Origin: Tubulanus polymorphus
Taxonomy: Eukaryota > Nemertea > Palaeonemertea > Tubulaniformes > Tubulanidae
Direction: 5' to 3'
DNA length: 64,000 bases
Assembly: GCF_964204645.1 (NCBI RefSeq)
Contig: NC_134032.1
Coordinates: 14,750,275 to 14,814,274, forward strand
Part shown: piece after piece, positions 11,333 through 23,005 of the stretch
Numbering within the stretch: position 1 is the first letter of the stretch
Layout of the letters: each line of letters opens with the position of its first letter
Made by a program: the position numbers and the translations under genes
The notes under the pieces: model-generated
Databases searched by the model: none
The model's input: only the letters and a program-made list of their open reading frames with translations
What the model was told of the DNA's origin: nothing

Positions 11333-11899
11333 TATAATTTTCTAAATTCAAAAAATGTTTTACAGACTTTTCGACATCAATAATTAACCGCTAAGAATTA
11401 CTTTCTTTTTATTATTTCAGGTGGCGGGAAAGAAAGGAGAGATTCATCATTGATGGCGAGGGTCAATGTCGAACGTACATTATTTCACCAAGAAACAAAG
11501 ATTAGGAACTTAGGAAGGGATTAATTTCACCAGAGAATTGTGACCACATTACAACAGCGAGCGTATGAATTTGCACGAGGCAAAATCGAAAATTACCACT
11601 TTTATTGCATTGTGATTAATAAACTCAATATTATTATTATCATTTACTGAATGGTTTTTCTTTTGAGTTAATTTTTCTTCTATCAGAGGACCGGCATCAA
11701 TGATGACATGATTTTTGTAGGCTTAAGCAAAAGTTAACACAGTGGCAGGTTGCACTTTTTCACTTAGTGAATTGCATCAATGCCTAATCATGACTTTTCT
11801 GACTTATCACAACTAGTATCCTCATGGACAGACTGTCGACCCTGTACGCATGATTTGATATCGCCATACTCTTTGACCAAAATAAAAAAATGGGATAAG

Positions 11900-12452
11900 T
11901 ACGGAAGCCCCTAGGTGACATATGAGATAATTTTTCGACATAATAAGTCGAATTTCGTGTTAATTAAGTCGAATTTCGACTTAATAAGTCGAATTTCGTG
12001 TTAATTAAGTCGAATTTCGACTTAATAAGTCGAAATTCGACATGAAAATAAAACTCAAAATTCGACTTAATTAACACGAAAATCAAAACTAATTCAGCTG
12101 TATAATAACACAATAGGTTCACTTAGATACAGATAAATAAATGTGCTCAGATACACATGTATCAGCTACATTTTAAATGTCCATGGACCTGAATTAAAAA
12201 CAATTTCACATAACTTATTGAATTTACCCTAATCGTAGATATCTTATAGTAATACATTAATGAGTAATTGACCTTTGATTCTAATTGTCAGTTAAACAAT
12301 ATCTATTATGCGACATACTAAGTCGAATTTCGTGTTAATTAAGTCGAATTTCGACTTAATAAGTCGAATTTCGTGTTAATTAAGTCGAATTTCGACTTAA
12401 TAAGTCGAAATTGTGAAAAAAATTTCTCGTATGTCACTTAGGGGCTTCCGTA
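11900..12452. mobile_element. Foldback element TACGGAAGCCCC, copy 1, with captured DNA
   Basis: Ends are TACGGAAGCCCCTAGGTGAC and the inverted form GTCACTTAGGGGCTTCCGTA. A 7 bp direct repeat GGATAAG flanks it (11893-11899, 12453-12459). Inside are alternating blocks of GACTTAATAAGTCGAATTTC, itself palindromic. Positions 12082-12312 are a reverse-complement copy of 15762-15992. Related copies are at 43074-43280 and 43373-43804. No coding sequence. Confidence 0.85.
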
Positions 12453-12459
12453 GGATAAG

Positions 12460-13252
12460 AGTAGGTTGGAACAAGAAACGAAATTCTAATATGGACTTTC
12501 CTAAATTAACATGACGATGTACGGCGTTTAATTCAGTATCAAAATTAAAGAAAACAATTTGTTTTTTTTTTAAATTATGAGTGGTAATTAGCATGAAGTT
12601 TTTGGCATAATTTCAGAGGATCGGTGCTCGTAATTAAAAAAGCCTATCTCCCCTCAATTGAATCAAAGAGTTTTTATGAAAATTGACGGGATTCTGTGAT
12701 AACAGCATGAATGATGATTAATCATGAATACATGGTATTAGTGGGTTTTCCCCAATGACTCAAATAGACTGCTTTCCTCGTGCATGGTGTGAGTTAGTTA
12801 TCTCGGGGTGCATGAACTGTCCGTGACTAATAAACCAATTTCATTAGTAAATGTTTACGCGGTTTCTATGATATGAAGACCTGTGTTGGTGTGAATCTTT
12901 AACTGAAGTGTTATCGGTCGGTATATAAATTATTCTATAATTTAAGAAAAAAAACAGGCGGCGGCTTTATAAACTGATAAATTCGGAAGTAGCTATGTAT
13001 TTTGGGAATCAAGTAATTTATTTCTTGGCCTTATTAAAGTTCCTCCACTATATTATTCGGCTGACTACTGGCGCCTATTCGACCCGGCAGTGGAACCTTT
13101 CATAATGTAAAACCATTCAACAATAGAGACACAATTGCGGTTTTTCAGAGTTGTTGATATCATTTATACGCGCTATTGAATACGTCACCGACTGACCACG
13201 GTGAGCACGGGCATAGGCCATTCATTCACCTCTGCACACTCACACTGTGAAC
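12460..13252. other. Intergenic DNA without recognised features
   Basis: AT-rich sequence with no convincing exon, RNA gene or repeat boundary. The last 60 bases before 13253 could be the 5' leader of the hydrophobic open frame that follows, but no promoter motif is clear. Confidence 0.4.
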
Positions 13253-13642
13253 ATGCTACCGTGGATTCTCCTCCTGGCGATTTTCGCTGCGCTCCCGCTC
13301 GTGCTCCTGTTCCTACTTCCTGAGGAACGACGTCTTTATGTTTTGTGTATTACTGTGTGTCTCTGTGCTGTCCTGTACTGTTCCGTGTTTATTAATCCGT
13401 TCTTTTTTGCAGGTTCTAACCCGTTTTATTTTTCAGGGCCGATTTCTCTGTTGAATTTCATCGTTTGCTGGAACAAAACTAATGTCCGAAAGCGTCAGCT
13501 CTCCTTCGCCGGTCATGTGTCGAGGATGTCAGACAAAGAGTCGGTCAGGAAATTCTGCCCTCTTCACGCCCTCATACGGAACAGGAAAACTAGGATGACG
13601 AGGCCTCACTGCCCCCACCTATCTACAAAGTGTGCTGAGTGA
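13253..13642 (+). CDS. Open frame: hydrophobic leader fused to a LINE-derived tail
   Basis: An ATG at 13253 opens MLPWILLLAIFAALPLVLLF, a strong membrane anchor or signal sequence, then LLPEERRLYVLCITVCLCAV. The second half (from about residue 78) reads RKRQLSFAGHVSRMSDKES, which is the C-terminal pattern of non-LTR retrotransposon proteins. The frame therefore looks like a chimera of a short membrane exon and a LINE fragment. The leader resembles a calnexin-type transmembrane segment, and an acidic candidate exon follows at 14287, but no upstream calnexin exons are present. Product unknown. Confidence 0.3.
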   Translation: MLPWILLLAIFAALPLVLLFLLPEERRLYVLCITVCLCAVLYCSVFINPFFFAGSNPFYFSGPISLLNFIVCWNKTNVRKRQLSFAGHVSRMSDKESVRKFCPLHALIRNRKTRMTRPHCPHLSTKCAE

Positions 13643-13740
13643 TGTCAATGACGGGCATATCTGTGGGATTGCGCGGGATACAAATGGAGCGGTTATACTG
13701 GATTGTCACGCTACTAGCATTCATTGTGTCCTTGTGACCA
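13485..13740 (+). mobile_element. LINE 3' coding fragment (plus strand)
   Basis: Translation gives RKRQLSFAGHVSRMSDKE and, after frame changes, ALFTPSYG and TYLQSVLSDVNDG. This matches the RFAGH...LLLW.P..G.R.RGRP..TYLQ pattern near the C-terminus of many non-LTR retrotransposon polyproteins. It is frame-shifted and truncated, so inactive. The clade cannot be fixed from this fragment. Confidence 0.55.
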
Positions 13741-13984
13741 CCCGGATGAGGGATGATTCTACTGTCACGCTCTTTGTTTCTGGTATTCTGAGTCGGCTGA
13801 GGGATGATTCTGCTGTCACGCTCTTTGATTTCTAGTTTTAGTGCTAGTTTTCATTGTGTCCTTGTGATAACCTCGGTCAGTGGATGAAGTCTCTCGTCGG
13901 CTTGTGAGTGCTAGTTTCATTGTGTCCTTGTGATAACCTCGGTCAGTGGATGAAGTCTCTTGTCACGCTTTTGGGTGCTAGTTG

Positions 13985-14232
13985 AGATCCTGAATCTCAA
14001 CCCGGTCAAGCTGGTTGTACTGCACTGTTTGTGTTTCGTGCAATTTTACAGGTGTGTCAGTTACTGACGTCGCCCAGTACATCCTGCAGTTAGATGGGGA
14101 ATGTGAGGCGTCGTCATCCTGGTTTTCGCGTTCTGTGTGAGGACGTGTAGAGGGCGGTATATTCCTGGCTGGCTCTTTGTCTGGTGTTCTGGGCATGTGA
14201 CCGGCGACGGAGAGCTGTAAAGCTTTCGAACA
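13985..14232 (-). mobile_element. LINE 3' coding fragment (minus strand)
   Basis: The minus strand reads QLSVAGHMPRTPDKEPARN, then TERENQDDDASH, and in a shifted frame TAGC. It is a second, diverged copy of the fragment at 13485-13740 in the opposite direction. Between them lie two near-identical copies of TTGTGATAACCTCGGTCAGT. Frame-shifted and inactive. Confidence 0.5.
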
Positions 14233-14286
14233 TTTGTTTTGTTCCGTACCAGGTTTTCATCGCTCTTCTCTTTTTTTCAATTTCAG

Positions 14287-14379
14287 GACTCCCAAGATGA
14301 AGAAGAAGATGCTGAAGGTGACTACAACGAAGAGGATGCCGAAAAAAAGAACACTGAATTCAGCAATATTGAAAGTTAA
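14287..14379 (+). CDS. Candidate acidic terminal exon
   Basis: After a good acceptor (TTTTTTTCAATTTCAG) the frame reads DSQDEEEDAEGDYNEEDA, then EKKNTEFSNIES and stop. Such an acidic tail after a transmembrane segment would fit a calnexin-like or small membrane protein, possibly joined to the hydrophobic frame at 13253. I cannot identify the donor linking them. Product unknown. Confidence 0.3.
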   Translation, partial: DSQDEEEDAEGDYNEEDAEKKNTEFSNIES

Positions 14380-14749
14380 GTTGATACACATGTAAATTAC
14401 GATGAGTGATACGAAAAGGATTGTGTAACTACAGAATATTGTTCTTTTACTCATTTCAGGTTAATCCGGAAAGGCCCATCTAAAATCTGCCCACCAGAAG
14501 TGCCCACAAAAGACTCCACCTTGAAGGACCACCAAAGACCTGCCGCAACCGAACCTGGCAGTCTTGACCTCATCCTGCATGGCAACAGGAATGCATACAT
14601 ACATAAAGCTAAGTTGATTCTTCATATCTGGGGTAGAATGCATAGGCAATGGAGAGGATAGAGACACTGGTCTAGCTCACCATCTCCGCACTACTTTATT
14701 GAAGCTCTGTGGCCGGTAGTAAATTGAAATGAAGCAAGGCAATGATTGC

Positions 14750-17100
14750 TTGAATATTTAAAATATTAGACGAAATGATTGAGTGAGGTCCCTTAAATAT
14801 TATTTGGTCTGATAATTAAAATGTAGATTGGTCTGTTATTGATTAAAAGATTTTGTAAGTACGTACAATTAAGGTAAATTCAATATCTTATGTGACATTT
14901 GAAATTTTTCGAATGTACCGTAGATATTTCAGGCCTCATATGACTATTGTCTAACTGACAATCAAGATATAGATAGGACAATTTACTAATTAACTAATTG
15001 CTTAGATATAAGCAATCATTCAATATCTTATAATGTTTGATGAAAAATTCTTCTGGTGTAGATATTTTAGGGCCCCCATATACATTAAGGCTGGCTTTAC
15101 GTATAAAGATATATATCAATTAAACTTTATCGTCAGTGAATAGATTATTTTACAAATAATATTGATACATATATCATTTATATGTCATTTATAAACATTC
15201 AGGCACTTAACAGTATATATTATATGCTGCTTTACCCATTGCATTAATGAATTTCTGGGGGAAAGATGTATAAAATAGTGTCTAAGGCTGTATCAAGATC
15301 TGGTGTAATATATATGGGGAAAACTATAACTCAATTATGTCCCAGCACTTTGACAAATCTAGAATAAAACAAAGCTTTAACTGGTTCGAATCATTCCCGA
15401 AAGCCATACTCTGTGCCTTGTTTTGCGCTATAATTATTGTTTAACTGACAATTATCATATATAGCTAGGAAAAATTGCTCATTAACCAATGGCTTAGATC
15501 CACAATTAAGATGGATTCAATATTTCTATTTATCAAAAACTATTTATCCGGTATACAGGTCCATAATATAAATGTCGTAAAACTGAAAATTTAAATATAG
15601 CTGATATATGTATGAGCACATCTGAATCAGTCTCATCCACTGATCAGTATTTCCATCTCCAACTGCAGTGCTTATGACAACTGGTCATGTTCTTCACCAA
15701 ATTGCCAAAATTTACCTAAACCTAACTGATTCATCTAAAAGCCATACTGTGTGTCAAGTTACGCATAATAGATATTGTTTAACTGACAATTAGAATCAAA
15801 GGTCAATTACTCATTAATGTATTACTATAAGATATCTACGATTAGGGTAAATTCAATAAGTTATGTGAAATTGTTTTTAATTCAGGTCCATGGACATTTA
15901 AAATGTAGCTGATACATGTGTATCTGAGCACATTTATTTATCTGTATCTAAGTGAACCTATTGTGTCTTCATACAGCTGAATTAGTTTTGATACATATTG
16001 CCAAAATCATTTCACGCAGATTTACTTCCGATCGAAGGGAGATAAGACAAATCTGTACGTGCACAAATACATTCCTGAATTTGGAAGGGAGAATATTTCA
16101 ATTTCACTGTGTATGTCAGATTGAGAGCCTTATTCTGACAGGATATCCTAAACTTAGGTCTTATTCCTCTTGCTAATAGCTCTCTTTTACTAACCCCTCT
16201 CCTTCAAACTATTTTCTAGCATCATGTCTTGCACCGCACCAGGGAGGTCCGGTCATAACAAGGTCTTTCGGTCCTTATACACAGTGTACTACTATAAAAG
16301 GGAAATAAAGATTATATAGCAATTCGGCTTTGAGGGAATTTCTAATTTACCACTTAAATGTGCTTTTATCTTAATTTCTGATGAATTCACCACATCTGAA
16401 ATTCTACTCATGTAGATTTTCAGGCTCCATGTTCAACTGACTATTAAAATGTAGCTAGTATGATTACTAATTAACGGATCGCTTAGATATCTAGAAGATT
16501 AATTGAAATTAATTCAATGTAATGAATATAAGTGAAAAGTATTTAAAAAATCGTGCAGTGGATGAGACGACTGTATCGTGCAATGTCACCTGCGTCATAA
16601 CTGGGCGACATGTGTGTGGGATCTGTTGAATCAGTTAGGTTTTGGGGAATTCTGTATTCGTCAAACTAGATATCAAAAGCTCTGATGCAAAATAAGCATT
16701 TTGAAATAGTGATCAATCGAAACCAGATCTGAAATTCTTGTCGAGTAGAAATATCAAGCCCCGTATAAAATTGTCAGAGGCAATTTTAATTATAGCTAGG
16801 AAATTAATTGAGTGATTAGGTATCTAAGATGAAAATTAATTCAGCATCTTCATATAAGGAAAAAGTGCTCAAATCTAAACCGTAGGGGTTGATAAGAAAA
16901 CTGTATAATCTAATGGGTTGATATCTTAAGAAAACAGGGTGTGTTCAGGCTCTGTCTCTTAGACGTGGGATTTATTGAATCTTTTAAGCTTTGCAGAATT
17001 CTGGATTTGTCAAGGCGTTGGAATGATTCAAGGTTTCTTAAATCTGTAGATCCATGTTGACCAGGATCAGTGTGCTCAATGCTGGCAGCGCACAGTTAGT
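14750..17100. repeat. Old, diverged tandem array of about 350-650 bp spacing
   Basis: A shared block, roughly TTTAACTGACAATTA, ATATAGCTAGGA, ATTACTAATTAAC and GCTTAGATATC, then AATTCAATATCTTAT, recurs near 14950, 15440, 15785, 16440 and 16775. Each copy is preceded by a TAGATATTTCAGGCCCCATAT-like stretch. The copies are too diverged for exact unit limits. I see no protein coding in them. One copy (15762-15992) was duplicated into the foldback element at 11900-12452. Confidence 0.5.
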
Positions 17101-17532
17101 TATATTATCATAATTACAAGATATATATTAGGAGCAATATTTAGAATTACTGGAATGGATTAGAATAACATTCACTGAGCACAGATGTCGCCATCGGTGG
17201 GTAGAAAACATATCTCTTAAAATTTATTAATTGACGATGAAGTTATTAAAATAGGCAGATGTATTAAAATAGGCAGTCAACTTAATTGACCCCAATCAGT
17301 CGCTTACCGGTTCAGACTGGTTGGAAGATTAATTGAATAAACCGGAACAAAATTTCCCAATTATGTGCTCGGATTTAAAGAAAAAGAAATTTACTACAAA
17401 AAAATTTAAAATTAGACAAAATTACGACCTTGTAAACTTTCGGACTATTTAGACGAAAATAAGAGCAAAGAAATGTAAATTAGACAACCAACTTAGGAGA
17501 CCTCACCGATAATGAACCCGGCAATCACAAAA

Positions 17533-20500
17533 GGTAACTTAATATATTTGGAATTATTGCCATAAATTCTGAATGAAATATTTTGTCATTACAGGATATC
17601 TATTTTTGATCATTGCAGCTAAATTTCAACTATGAGAAAAAACCCAGCTCGAGAACAGCTACTCGTCCAAAATCGACCAACTTGAACAGCGCACAGATGA
17701 AGCCAACAGAATCGAACTCATTAACCCACCAACTTTAGATGATCCACACCGATAACAAACCCAGCAATCATAAAAGGTAACTTGATATACATGAAATTAT
17801 TACGATTAATTCTTATTGAAATATTTGGTCATTACAGGATATCTTCTTTTAATCATTGCAGCTAAATTTCAACTATGCGAAGAAACCCAGCTTGAGATCA
17901 GCTACTCGTCCAAAATTGACCAACTGGTACAGCAAACAGATGATGCCAACAGAATCGAACTCATTTATCAACCAACTAACAAGATAATTGCCGATAACGA
18001 ACCTAGCAATCTTAAAAGGTAACTTGATATACATGAAATTATTACGATTAATTCTTATTGAAATATTTGGTCATTACAGGATATCTTCTTTTAATCATTT
18101 CAGCTAAATTTCAACTATAAGAAGAAACCCAGCTTGAGATCAACTACTCTTCCAAAATCGACCAACTTGAACAGCACACGAGGCCTACAGAATCAAACTC
18201 ATTAACCAATCAACTAATAAGATAATCGCCAATAATGAAACCAGCAATCATAAAAGGTAGCTTGATATACATGAAATTATTACGATTAATTCTTATTGAA
18301 ATATTTGGTCATTACAGAATATCTTCTTTTAATCATTGCAGCTAAATTTCAACTATAAGAAGAAACCCAGCTTGAGATCAACTACTCGTCCAAAATCGAC
18401 CAACTTGAACAGCGCACGAGGCCTACAGAATCAAACTCATTAACCAATCAACTAATAAGATAATCGCCAATAATGAAACCAGCAATCATAAAAGGTAACT
18501 TGATATACATGAAATTATTACGATTAATTCTTATTGAAATATTTGGTCATTACAGGATATCTTCTTTTAATTATTGCAGCTAAATTTCAACTATGCGAAA
18601 AAACCCAGTTTGAGAACAACTACTCGTCAAAAATCAACCAACTTGAACAGCGCACAAGGCCAACAGAATCAAACTCATTAACCAATCAACTAATAAGATA
18701 ATCGCCAATAATGAAACCAGCAATCATAAAAGGTAACTTGATGTACATGAAATTATAACGATTAATTCTTATTGAAATATTTGGTCATTACAGGATATCT
18801 TCTTTTAATCATTGCAGCTAAATTTCAACTATGCGAAAAAACCCAGTTTGAGAACAACTACTCGTCCAAAATCGACCAACTTGAACCGCGCACGAGGCCT
18901 ACAGAATCGAACTCATTAACCCACCAACTTTAGATGATCCACACCGATAACGAACCCAGCAATCATAAAAGGTAACTTGATATACATGAAATTATTACGA
19001 TTAATTCTTATTGAAATATTTGGTCATTACAGGATATCTTCTTTTAATCATTGCAGCTAAATTTCAACAATGCGAAAAAACCCAGCTTGAGAACAACTGC
19101 TCGTCCAAAATCGACCAACTTGAACAGCGCACAGATGAGGCCAACAGAATCGAACTTATTAACCCACCAACTTTAGATGATCCACACTGATAACAAACCA
19201 AGGAATCATAAAAGGTAACTTGATATACATGAAATTATTACGATTAATTCTTATTGAAATATTTGGTCATTACAGGATATCTTCTTTCAATTATTGCAGC
19301 TACATTTCAACTACGCGAAAAAACCCAGTTTGAGAACAACTACTCGTCAAAAATCAACCAACTTGAACAGCGCACAGCCAACTAGGATCGAACTCATTAA
19401 CCAATCAACTAATAAGATAATCGCCGATAACGAAACCAGCAATCATAAAAGGTAACTTGATATACATGAATTTATTACGATTAATTCTTATTGAAATATT
19501 TTGTCATTACAGGATATCTTCTTTCAATTATTGCAGCTACATTTCAACTACGCGAAAAAACCCAGTTTGAGAACAACTACTCGTCAAAAATCAACCAACT
19601 TGAACAGCGCACAGCCAACTAGGATCAAACTCATTAACCAACCAACTAATAAGATAATTGCCGATAACAAAACCAGCAATCATAAAAGGTATCTTGATAT
19701 ACATGAAATTATTACTATTAATTCTTATTGAAATATTTGGTCATTACAGGATATCTTCTTTTAATCATTGCAGCTAAATTTCAACTATGCGAAAAAACCC
19801 AGCTTGAGATCAACTGCTCGTCCAAAATCAACCAACTTGAACAGCGCACAGATGGGGCCAACAGAATTGAACTTATTAACCCACCAACTTTAGATGATCC
19901 ACACCGATAACAAACCAAGCAATCATAAAAGGTAACTTGATATACATGAAATTATTACGATTAATTCTTATTGAAATATTTGGTCATTACAGGATATCTT
20001 CTTTTAATTATTGCAGCTACATTTCAACTACGCGAAAAAACCCAGTTTGAGAACAACTACTCGTCAAAAATCAACCAACTTGAACAGCGCACAGCCAACT
20101 AGGATCGAACTCATTGACCAATCAACTAATAAGATAATCGCCAATAATGAAACCAGCAATCATAAAAGGTAACTTGATATACATGAAATTATTACGATTA
20201 ATTCTTATTGAAATATTTGGTCATTACAGGATATCTTCTTTTAATCATTGCAGCTAAATTTCAACAATGCGAAAAAACCCAGCTTGAGATCAACTGCTCG
20301 TCCAAAATCAACCAACTTGAACAGCGCACAGCCAACTAGGATCGAACTCATTAACCAATCAACTAATAAGATAATCGCCGATAACGAAACCAGCAATCAT
20401 AAAAGGTAACTTGATATACATGAATTTATTACGATTAATTCTTATTGAAATATTTGGTCATTACAGGATATCTTCTTTTAATCATTGCAGCTAATTTTCA

Positions 20501-22690
20501 ACTATGCGAAAAAACCCAGCTTGCGATCGATCAACTGCTCGTCCAAAATCGACCAACTTGAACAGCGCACGAGGCCAACAGAATCAAACTCATTAACCAA
20601 TCAACTAATAAGATAATCGCCAATAATGAAACCAGCAATCATAAAAGGTAACTTGATGTACATGAAATTATAACGATTAATTCTTATTGAAATATTTGGT
20701 CATTACAGGATATCTTCTTTTAATCATTGCAGCTAAATTTCAACTATGCGAAAAAACCCAGCTTGAGATCAACTACTCGTCCAAAATCGACCAACTTGAA
20801 CAGCGCATGAGGCCTACAGAATCGAACTCATTAACCAACCAACTAATAAGATAATTGCCAATAACAAAACAAGCAATCATAAAAGGTAACTTGATATACA
20901 TGAAATTATTACGATTAATTCTTATTGAAATATTTGGTCATTACAGGATATCTTCTTTTAATCATTGCAGCTAAATTTCAACTATGCGAAAAAACCCAGC
21001 TTGAGATCAACTGCTCGTCCAAAATCGACCAACTTGAACAGCGCACAGATGAGGCCAACAGAATCGAACTTATTAACCCACCAACTTTAGATGATCCACA
21101 CTGATAACGAACCAAGCAATCAAAAGGTAACTTGATATACATGAAATTATTACGATTAATTCTTATTGAAATATTTTGTCATTACAGGATATCTTCTTTT
21201 AATTATTGCAGCTACATTTCAACTACGCGAAAAAACCCAGTTTGAGAACAACTACTCGTCAAAAATCAACCAACTTGAACAGCGCACAGCCAACTAGGAT
21301 CGAACTCATTAACCAATCAACTAATAAGATAATCGCCAATAATGAAACCAGCAATCATAAAAGGTAACTTGATATACATGAAATTATTACGATTAATTCT
21401 TATTGAAATATTTGGTCATTACAGGATATCTTCTTTTAATCATTGCAGCTAAATTTCAACAATGCGAAAAAACCCAGCTTGAGATCAACTGCTCGTCCAA
21501 AATCAACCAACTTGAACAGCGCACAGCCAACTAGGATCGAACTCATTAACCAATCAACTAATAAGATAATCGCCGATAACGAAACCAGCAATCATAAAAG
21601 GTAACTTGATATACATGAATTTATTACGATTAATTCTTATTGAAATATTTGGTCATTACAGGATATCTTCTTTTAATCATTGCAGCTAATTTTCAACTAT
21701 GCGAAAAAACCCAGCTTGCGATCGATCAACTGCTCGTCCAAAATCGACCAACTTGAACAGCGCACGAGGCCAACAGAATCAAACTCATTAACCAATCAAC
21801 TAATAAGATAATCGCCAATAATGAAACCAGCAATCATAAAAGGTAACTTGATGTACATGAAATTATAACGATTAATTCTTATTGAAATATTTGGTCATTA
21901 CAGGATATCTTCTTTTAATCATTGCAGCTAAATTTCAACTATGCGAAAAAACCCAGCTTGAGATCAACTACTCGTCCAAAATCGACCAACTTTAACAGCG
22001 CATGAGGCCTACAGAATCGAACTCATTAACCAACCAACTAATAAGATAATTGCCAATAACAAAACAAGCAATCATAAAAGGTAACTTGATATACATGAAA
22101 TTATTACGATTAATTCTTATTGAAATATTTGGTCATTACAGGATATCTTCTTTTAATCATTGCAGCTAAATTTCAACTATGCGAAAAAACCCAGCTTGAG
22201 ATCAACTGCTCGTCCAAAATCGACCAACTTGAACAGCGCACAGATGAGGCCAACAGAATCGAACTTATTAACCCACCAACTTTAGATGATCCACACTGAT
22301 AACGAACCAAGCAATCAAAAGGTAACTTGATAAACATGAAATTATTACGATTAATTCTTATTGAAATATTTTGTCATTACAGGATATCTTCTTTTAATTA
22401 TTGCAGCTAAATTTCAACTATAAGAAGAAACCCAGCTTGAGATCAATTACTCGTCCAAAATCGACCAACTTGAACAGCGCACGAGGCTTACAGAATCGAA
22501 CTCATTAACCAACCAACTTAAGATGATCCACACCGATAACGAACCAAGGAATCATAAAAGGTAACTTGATATACATGAAATTATTACGATTAATTCTTAT
22601 TGAAATATTTGGTCATTACAGGATATCTTCTTTTAATTATTGCAGCTAAATTTCAACTATAAGAAGAAACCCAGCTTGAGATCAATTACT
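17533..22690 (+). repeat. About 240 bp satellite, some 22 units, each with exon-like splice signals
   Basis: Unit boundaries (AAAAGGTAACTTGAT) lie at 17533, 17776, 18018, 18256, 18494, 18732, 18971, 19214, 19451, 19688, 19931, 20168, 20405, 20647, 20885, 21126, 21363, 21600, 21842, 22080, 22321 and 22560. Each unit has a GTAACT donor-like site, 61 bp to CATTACAG and a further 24 bp to TCATTGCAG, then about 155 bp once coding for LCEKTQLEI, SSKIDQLEQRTDEANRIEL and NKIIADNEPSN. Most copies now carry stops or frameshifts. The last ten intervals repeat as 237, 237, 242, 238, 241 twice: a 1195 bp higher-order unit. It may be a satellite grown from one exon and its intron, or a transcribed non-coding RNA; no host gene is visible. 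Confidence 0.9.
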
Positions 22691-22847
22691 CATCAGAAAA
22701 TCTACAAGTAGATGAATACTGATTGACCCATTTGCTGATGAAAACTGCAGAAGCCAAGATTAGAAGTTGAGGAGCCAGCAACGGATTAATCACTCAACGA
22801 TGGATTCTTCTACAAACGGTGGTTGATTTCTATAGAATATTCTATCA

Positions 22848-23005
22848 GGAGCAGCAGAGACTATAGTGAATCTTATAAACACTGATTCAGGATAAGCACT
22901 GTTTTAAAAGCAGCATAGACAATAGTGCATCTTATTAAGAGCAGCATAAACAATAGTGCATCTTATAAACACTGAAATCCAGGAGCGGCAAAGACAATAA
23001 CGGAT
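22848..23005 (+). repeat. Short repeat GCAGCATAGACAATAGTGCATCTTATAAACACTGA
   Basis: About three imperfect units with the core AGCAGCATARACAATAGTGC and TCTTATAAACACTGA follow the satellite. An AATAAA at 23115 could be a poly(A) signal if the array is transcribed. Confidence 0.5.

Larger units (their letters stand above)
7929..11453 (+). pseudogene. TXNL1: TXNL1-like gene with disabling lesions (thioredoxin-like protein 1: thioredoxin + PITH domains)
   Basis: Exon matches to TXNL1 run in order: 7929-8029, 8251-8347, 8439-8577, 9084-9267, 9719-9815, 9922-10015, 10374-10478, 11421-11453. The start gives MSGNLKDLNDDAEF and the end VAGKKGEIHH*, close to the vertebrate ends; the PITH domain shows LQSDCDEQLIISLEF and NDNQGGNETTVINYL. 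In the family the protein binds the 26S proteasome and has a CGPC redox site. Lesions: the site reads WRPC; exon 3 lacks about 35 bp between two ATCAA copies, shifting frame and stopping; exon 4 has TAA at 9114 where Glu is expected; exon 7 is frame-shifted, has TAA for the Tyr in PLRY, and carries a 16 bp duplication. Splice sites remain. Either an intron-containing pseudogene or a badly assembled active gene; I favour decay because a deletion with microhomology and a tandem duplication are not typical base-call errors. Confidence 0.75.

Noticed and set aside
17816-18022. Secreted-like peptide KYLVITGYLLLIIAAKFQLC in a satellite unit
   Set aside because: The apparent start is TTG, the hydrophobic part spans two acceptor-like sites, and most sister units have stops in this frame.
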